Part shown: positions 21,461 to 24,846 of the stretch, one piece after another | Layout of the letters: every line of letters starts with the position of its first letter | How positions within the stretch are numbered: the first letter of the stretch is position 1 | Assembly (NCBI GenBank): GCA_016234305.1 | Contig: JACRFM010000015.1 | Coordinates: forward strand, 1 to 24,846 | Source of the DNA: Candidatus Kerfeldbacteria bacterium | GTDB lineage: Bacteria > Patescibacteriota > Patescibacteriia > Veblenbacterales > UBA10138 | Direction: 5' to 3' | DNA: 24,846 nt | Notes under the pieces: generated by a model | Databases searched by the model: none | The model's input: only the letters and a program-made list of their open reading frames with translations | What the model was told of the DNA's origin: nothing | Translations under genes and position numbers: made by a program

Positions 21461-22696
21461 TTACTTTTGCGTGGTCGCGCCGGCCACCTTAGGCATTAAA
21501 CTGCCCACAAACCCCAGGTCCAGTTTTGGCTGGGTAACCGGCTGCATACCCGGCAACACGTCAGACGTGCCAGTTAACTCCTCAAACTTATTACTAAAAT
21601 CGCTGCGCAAATTTTCCAGTTCATCTAAGGCCGTTTCCACGGCGTCTATATCCAAAGGTTTAACCGCCAGCAGCTGCTTTAAACCTTCATATTTCTGCTC
21701 TGACTGGCTAATAATAGATTTCAATTCAGTCGCATCAATTTTTTTGCGTTCCAAGGCTCTAACCTGCGCCTTAGCCTGAGCCAGACCTCGTTTTACTTCG
21801 CCGGCATACTTGGCAAAATTAGTAATCGCCTGGATCTTATTGAATTCCTCATAAGCATCGCCAATTTTGTCAAAAAAATCAGTGCTTAATTTATCAAATG
21901 CCTCCTCGGCTTTACTGGCCTTAAACAAGGCATCCGCGTCCGCCAAGGCCTGATTCAAGGTGCTAATCTGCGCGGAGAAAGCCTGTATTATATCACTAAC
22001 ATCTATTTTAGACTTGGCCGCCTGTGTTTGGGCGCGCTTTAAGGTGGTATTAAGCTTTTTTAACTCCAATTTAGCTTTGCTTAAAACTTTGGGAAATTGA
22101 GCCAATTTTTCCATTTCTCCCACTCCTTCGGCGAGCGTCTGAGAGGCTTCTTGAAAATTATCCATATCATCCTGAATTGATTCCATATCCTCGGCCGTAT
22201 TGAGCTTAGCCATAAATTCCTCAACCTGGGTCAAGGCCGTGTTCATTTCCTCAGATGGCTGCACACCCTTGGTTTTTAAAACATTAATGCGATTTTTTAT
22301 TTTGGTTAACTGTTTGCCAAATTGCGACAAGCCTTTTTTCATTTGCTCCAGACCTTTCTTTTGCCCTTGCTTGCGCATGGCCTCACCCTTAGCCTGCATT
22401 TCAGCAGCTTTGTCATCACCCATCATAGCCTGCCCTTGAGTATTTGGTCCAAATTGCTGAGGCATATTAGGCGGAACCTGCCCGTCACCCTCTTGCCCGC
22501 TCGGCGGCATCATCTTGGGAATCTGCGGCATCATGCCAGTTGGCGGAACTGGAAAAGATGAGCCGCCAGGCGGCATCATATTTACCGGCGGCGTGTCACC
22601 CGTAGGCACGTCAGTCGGTGAACCAAATTGAGCTACGGCAGTCTTAGCGGCCAGCAGCAATCCCGCCACTGCTAAAATATACAAATATTTACGCAT
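21461..22696 (-). CDS. Secreted or periplasmic coiled-coil protein, unknown
   Basis: Using the ATG at 22696 it has 411 aa. A signal peptide MRKYLYILAVAGLLLAAK ends in AVA-QF (cleavage after about residue 22). A Pro/Met/Gly-rich linker (about 25-93) is followed by a long charged helical region (about 95-370) rich in Lys, Glu, Gln and Ala with coiled-coil spacing, and a short Pro/Gly tail. No catalytic motif or family is recognised. A frame extension to a TTG at 22726 is open but would put a polar-poor stretch before the signal peptide, so it is disfavoured. An 8-codon frame starts at an ATG at 22736, 10 nt after a GGAGG. It could act as a translated leader. Confidence 0.8.
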   Translation of the reverse strand: MRKYLYILAVAGLLLAAKTAVAQFGSPTDVPTGDTPPVNMMPPGGSSFPVPPTGMMPQIPKMMPPSGQEGDGQVPPNMPQQFGPNTQGQAMMGDDKAAEMQAKGEAMRKQGQKKGLEQMKKGLSQFGKQLTKIKNRINVLKTKGVQPSEEMNTALTQVEEFMAKLNTAEDMESIQDDMDNFQEASQTLAEGVGEMEKLAQFPKVLSKAKLELKKLNTTLKRAQTQAAKSKIDVSDIIQAFSAQISTLNQALADADALFKASKAEEAFDKLSTDFFDKIGDAYEEFNKIQAITNFAKYAGEVKRGLAQAKAQVRALERKKIDATELKSIISQSEQKYEGLKQLLAVKPLDIDAVETALDELENLRSDFSNKFEELTGTSDVLPGMQPVTQPKLDLGFVGSLMPKVAGATTQK

Positions 22697-22748
22697 AATA
22701 AAACTGTTAATTATTAAAAATTTCAAAGCCCATGCACTAGGTACCTCC

Positions 22749-22776
22749 AGTATAACTCAAGCCCATAAATAAACAA
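22749..22776 (-). promoter_or_regulatory. Candidate promoter of the secreted-protein gene
   Basis: On the minus strand TTGTTT (22771-22776), a 16-bp spacer and TATACT (22749-22754), giving a leader of about 45 nt to the ATG at 22696. Confidence 0.45.
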
Positions 22777-22872
22777 ACTCATCCGACAGTTTGCCGGAAG
22801 TTCAGTAAAAATGATAAGATTAAGACAGATAATTAAAATTTACTCTTACACTTACTCTTACTTCTGTTTCTT

Positions 22873-23331
22873 ATGTATCTTACTGTCCATAGTTCCGCGG
22901 CTTTAGTCATTGCGAAATTTATTCCGAATCCCTTAGTAGCTTTTATAGCCGGTCTGGCGAGCCACTTTGTGCTGGATGCCATACCGCATGGCGATGAACA
23001 TTTAATGCGCGAGCATTTTCCGACTTGGCGCAACCTGCGCCGTCCGGTCGGCGCGGCAGTGATTGACGGCATAGTAATGCTTTTCCTACTGCTTATTTAC
23101 GTGGCCACCACCCCCTTAATCTCCTACACCACGTTAGGCTTAACCATCGCCGGGGCGGTGCTGCCTGATTTATTGCAAGCTATTTATATAGTGTTCAAAC
23201 CCAGCTGGCTAAAATGGTTTTACAGTTTTCATCTTAAAATTCATAACTTTACCGGCCATAAAATACACTGGACCCAGGGCTTGTTGGTTCAGGGTATGGT
23301 TTTGGCCGCCTGCTGGCTGATAGTAATGTAA
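22873..23331 (+). CDS. DUF457-like membrane protein (possible metal-dependent hydrolase)
   Basis: A 152-aa protein with about four membrane segments. The N-terminus HSSAALVIAKF...LASHFVLDAIPHGDE (His6, His31, Asp35, His39, Asp41) matches the His/Asp pattern of DUF457/YdjM-type membrane proteins, often annotated as metal-dependent hydrolases. A later HLKIHNFTGHKIHW supplies more histidines. The activity is unproven for the family, so only the fold assignment is suggested. No Shine-Dalgarno. The leader has a direct repeat ACTCTTAC. An intrinsic terminator lies 80 bp after the stop. Confidence 0.7.
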   Translation: MYLTVHSSAALVIAKFIPNPLVAFIAGLASHFVLDAIPHGDEHLMREHFPTWRNLRRPVGAAVIDGIVMLFLLLIYVATTPLISYTTLGLTIAGAVLPDLLQAIYIVFKPSWLKWFYSFHLKIHNFTGHKIHWTQGLLVQGMVLAACWLIVM

Positions 23332-23414
23332 ACCTCGCTGAGTTGCTGCTGCAGTTTACTATAGTGTACCTCCCTACCTACTTCAACCATCTACGGTTTT
23401 CTATTAAAATCCCT

Positions 23415-23439
23415 AATCCTGATGCCCGTCAGGATTTTT
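23415..23439 (+). terminator. Intrinsic terminator
   Basis: AATCCTGA-TGCCCG-TCAGGATT followed by TTTG, downstream of the DUF457-like gene. Confidence 0.75.
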
Positions 23440-23490
23440 GATTAATAACCATATTCTAAATCATTTCCCGTCTCATTCTATATTCAAGTC

Positions 23491-23526
23491 TAGGTCAAAA
23501 ATGTCCGGCCGGACATTTTTGACCTA
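23491..23526. repeat. 36-nt perfect palindrome
   Basis: TAGGTCAAAAATGTCCGG and its exact reverse complement meet without a spacer (centre GGCC). It lies 45 bp upstream of the -10 of the S11 peptidase promoter and after the previous gene's terminator. The A5/T5 flanks around a GC core could also make it a bidirectional terminator. Confidence 0.9.
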
Positions 23527-23545
23527 TGATTATTTATACCGTGCG

Positions 23546-23576
23546 TTGTTTTTAATCGTAAGATTTGTGTTATAAT
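23546..23576 (+). promoter_or_regulatory. S11 peptidase promoter, extended -10, leaderless geometry
   Basis: The extended -10 TGT-TATAAT (TATAAT at 23571-23576) ends 9 nt before the ATG at 23585. A TTGTTT (23546-23551) lies 19 bp upstream. The predicted transcription start is at or 1-2 nt before the start codon. Confidence 0.6.
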
Positions 23577-23584
23577 AAAATTCT

Positions 23585-24499
23585 ATGTTTTCAAAAAAAT
23601 ACCTGTTTTTTATAATCTTCAGCTTTGGTTTAATATTTTTAACGCCTCTGCCAGTTGGGGCCGTCACTAAAAAAACTAATTATCAAGATTTTACTGCTTG
23701 GTATCAGAAAAAATTCAAATTAAAGTCTGTCCCCTACCGGGCAGCAGCTTTATTTGACGCTAAGACTTTGCAACCGTTGTATTTTTACCAAGAAAATAGA
23801 ATCACGCCCGCAGCCAGTTTGATAAAACTGGTCACTGCCGGCACAGTTCTAAAGTACAAACCTAATTGGACAAAGCCGGTCAATTTCACAGCTGAGGAAA
23901 ATTTTAATCTACTGCAGCAGTATGTGGAGCCGGGTGACAAATATTCTCATCTACTACTGGAAGGAGATGAAACCATCACTTTTGAACAGGGTTTTGCCAC
24001 TATGTTAATCGCTTCCACCAACAACGTGGCAGCGGCCATGCCGCGCTGGCTGGGCACCAGCCGCGAGGAATTTATCAAAGAAATGCGCCTGACGGCCACT
24101 GATTGGGGATTAAAAAATACCACCATTGTTGAACCAAGCGGACTATCGTTGGACAATACTAGCACGGCTTACGATATGGCGCTCGCGGCTTGTGGGGCTT
24201 TTACCGAACCGCAAATTTCTAAATACAGTTCCAAACCGTTTATCAGCTATAACTTGTCATCTGGGCGCGAGAAACTTATTCGCCATACTGTCCATGATTT
24301 GCGGCGCTATCCCCAGCGTTATTTTGGCGCCAAAACTGGTTACTTAACAGAAACCAAATATCATATTAGCGCCGGCTTGTATACGCCGCAGGGGCGAAAA
24401 GTTTGCGGCGCAGTGCTATCGGTAGAAAAACAAACCGAATCCGAAAGAATTATGAACTCACTGGCCACTTGGGCGGACCAAATGTATAAATGGAAATAA
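23585..24499 (+). CDS. D-alanyl-D-alanine carboxypeptidase-like protein (peptidase S11)
   Basis: Penicillin-binding-protein-type serine hydrolase that trims peptidoglycan stem peptides outside the membrane. It has 304 aa. A signal peptide (about 1-26, ending VGA) precedes the mature domain. All three active-site motifs are present: SLIK (Ser78, Lys81), STN (144-146) and KTG (250-252). The usual C-terminal beta-domain and membrane anchor of DacA are absent, so this is a catalytic-domain-only form. The first 25 residues of the mature part are basic. No Shine-Dalgarno is seen. The promoter overlaps the start region. Confidence 0.92.
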   Translation: MFSKKYLFFIIFSFGLIFLTPLPVGAVTKKTNYQDFTAWYQKKFKLKSVPYRAAALFDAKTLQPLYFYQENRITPAASLIKLVTAGTVLKYKPNWTKPVNFTAEENFNLLQQYVEPGDKYSHLLLEGDETITFEQGFATMLIASTNNVAAAMPRWLGTSREEFIKEMRLTATDWGLKNTTIVEPSGLSLDNTSTAYDMALAACGAFTEPQISKYSSKPFISYNLSSGREKLIRHTVHDLRRYPQRYFGAKTGYLTETKYHISAGLYTPQGRKVCGAVLSVEKQTESERIMNSLATWADQMYKWK

Positions 24500-24523
24500 A
24501 TTCTTCCGGCAGCTGTATTTCAG

Positions 24524-24567
24524 AAATACACGCTGGGTTCTTTTTCATAAGAACCCAGCGTGTATTT
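24524..24567. terminator. 19-bp perfect hairpin between convergent genes
   Basis: AAATACACGCTGGGTTCTT pairs perfectly with its complement around TTTCAT. It lies between the S11 peptidase and the minus-strand permease, so a bidirectional terminator is likely, although only short T-runs follow. Confidence 0.65.
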
Positions 24568-24589
24568 GGTATTTCAATCTTAAAACACG

Positions 24590-24846
24590 CTACCTTCGCC
24601 CTAGCTGTTTATATTTTTGTATCTTTGCAAATATTTCTTTAACCACTAAGACAACCGCAAATAATAAAATCGCCGTTAAAGTGATTAAAATGCCCGCTGG
24701 CACAATAAAAATTTTAGTCATTATAATTCCCGCCGCCGCTAGCAACGCTCCCAGGGCAGTCCCCCAGGCGGCATACTGTTTTAAATTCCGACTAAGCATT
24801 CGGGCCATAACAGCCGGCGCGGCCACCAAAACAGCCGTCATTAAAC
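24590..24846 (-). CDS. ABC-3 family metal transporter permease, C-terminal part only
   Basis: The frame is open through the window edge, so this is the last 85 codons of a longer gene. The sequence LMTAVLVAAPAVMARMLSRN followed by two membrane segments and a basic tail matches the C-terminus of ZnuB/MntB-type permeases (ABC-3 family), which import zinc or manganese with a solute-binding protein and an ATPase. The conserved Pro of AAPA and the following AR are visible. Metal specificity cannot be told from this part. The partner genes should lie beyond the right edge. Confidence 0.8.
   Translation of the reverse strand, partial: LMTAVLVAAPAVMARMLSRNLKQYAAWGTALGALLAAAGIIMTKIFIVPAGILITLTAILLFAVVLVVKEIFAKIQKYKQLGRR

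Overview
The window looks like a chromosomal segment of a genome-reduced bacterium of the Patescibacteria (Candidate Phyla Radiation), probably of the Parcubacteria type. This is an inference. It rests on shortened versions of universal proteins (Rel of 492 aa without the C-terminal regulatory half, Mfd of 1015 aa, a TopA ending in four GRFGP-type repeats with no visible zinc fingers), on several genes without Shine-Dalgarno sequences, on tRNAs with encoded CCA, and on intergenic spaces crowded with short dispersed palindromes. There is no rRNA operon, CRISPR array, phage gene or transposase gene.

Layout. 1-1.9 kb (minus): hisS (cut by the window edge) and lepB as a two-gene unit. 2.03-2.11 kb (minus): tRNA-Val(CAC). 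2.6-6.0 kb (plus): an LCP-family protein, a candidate structured RNA, der and pth. 6.1-13.6 kb (plus): mfd, dprA and topA, with a small zinc-ribbon gene on the minus strand between mfd and dprA. 14.1-16.5 kb (plus): a small membrane protein and a bifunctional-type Rel. 16.5-17.2 kb: a 700-bp repeat-filled gap. 17.2-18.9 kb (minus): parA-parB. 19.1-19.6 kb (minus): an unrecognised 189-aa protein. 19.8-20.9 kb (plus): tRNA-Leu(CAA), initiator tRNA-Met, a GIY-YIG nuclease and elongator tRNA-Met. 21.1-24.5 kb: a DUF378 protein, a secreted coiled-coil protein (minus), a DUF457-like membrane protein and a D-Ala-D-Ala carboxypeptidase-like protein. The right edge cuts the C-terminal end of an ABC-3 family metal transporter permease (minus).

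How the genes fit together. Most of the content is housekeeping: translation (hisS, pth, der, tRNAs), DNA metabolism (mfd, dprA, topA, parAB), the stringent response (rel), and the cell envelope or secretion (lepB, LCP, the S11 peptidase). Several promoters (lepB, parA, the S11 peptidase) place the predicted transcription start at or within a few bases of the start codon, which suggests leaderless mRNAs.

The most unusual part is 20.06-20.93 kb. Each of the two tRNA-Met genes is followed by a cassette. It starts with a 10-nt inverted copy of that tRNA's own T-loop/T-stem, continues through a CCGCC-NNN-GGCGG palindrome, and ends with a direct copy of that tRNA's own 3' end including CCA, 147 and 151 nt downstream of the real 3' ends. 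A GIY-YIG nuclease gene lies between the two units, and its stop codon is inside the second tRNA gene. This could be a tRNA-targeted mobile or RNA-level system. Other signals worth checking are two candidate structured RNAs (3.77-3.94 kb and 5.99-6.09 kb), two dispersed repeat families (111 bp and about 140-150 bp), and a 36-nt perfect palindrome.
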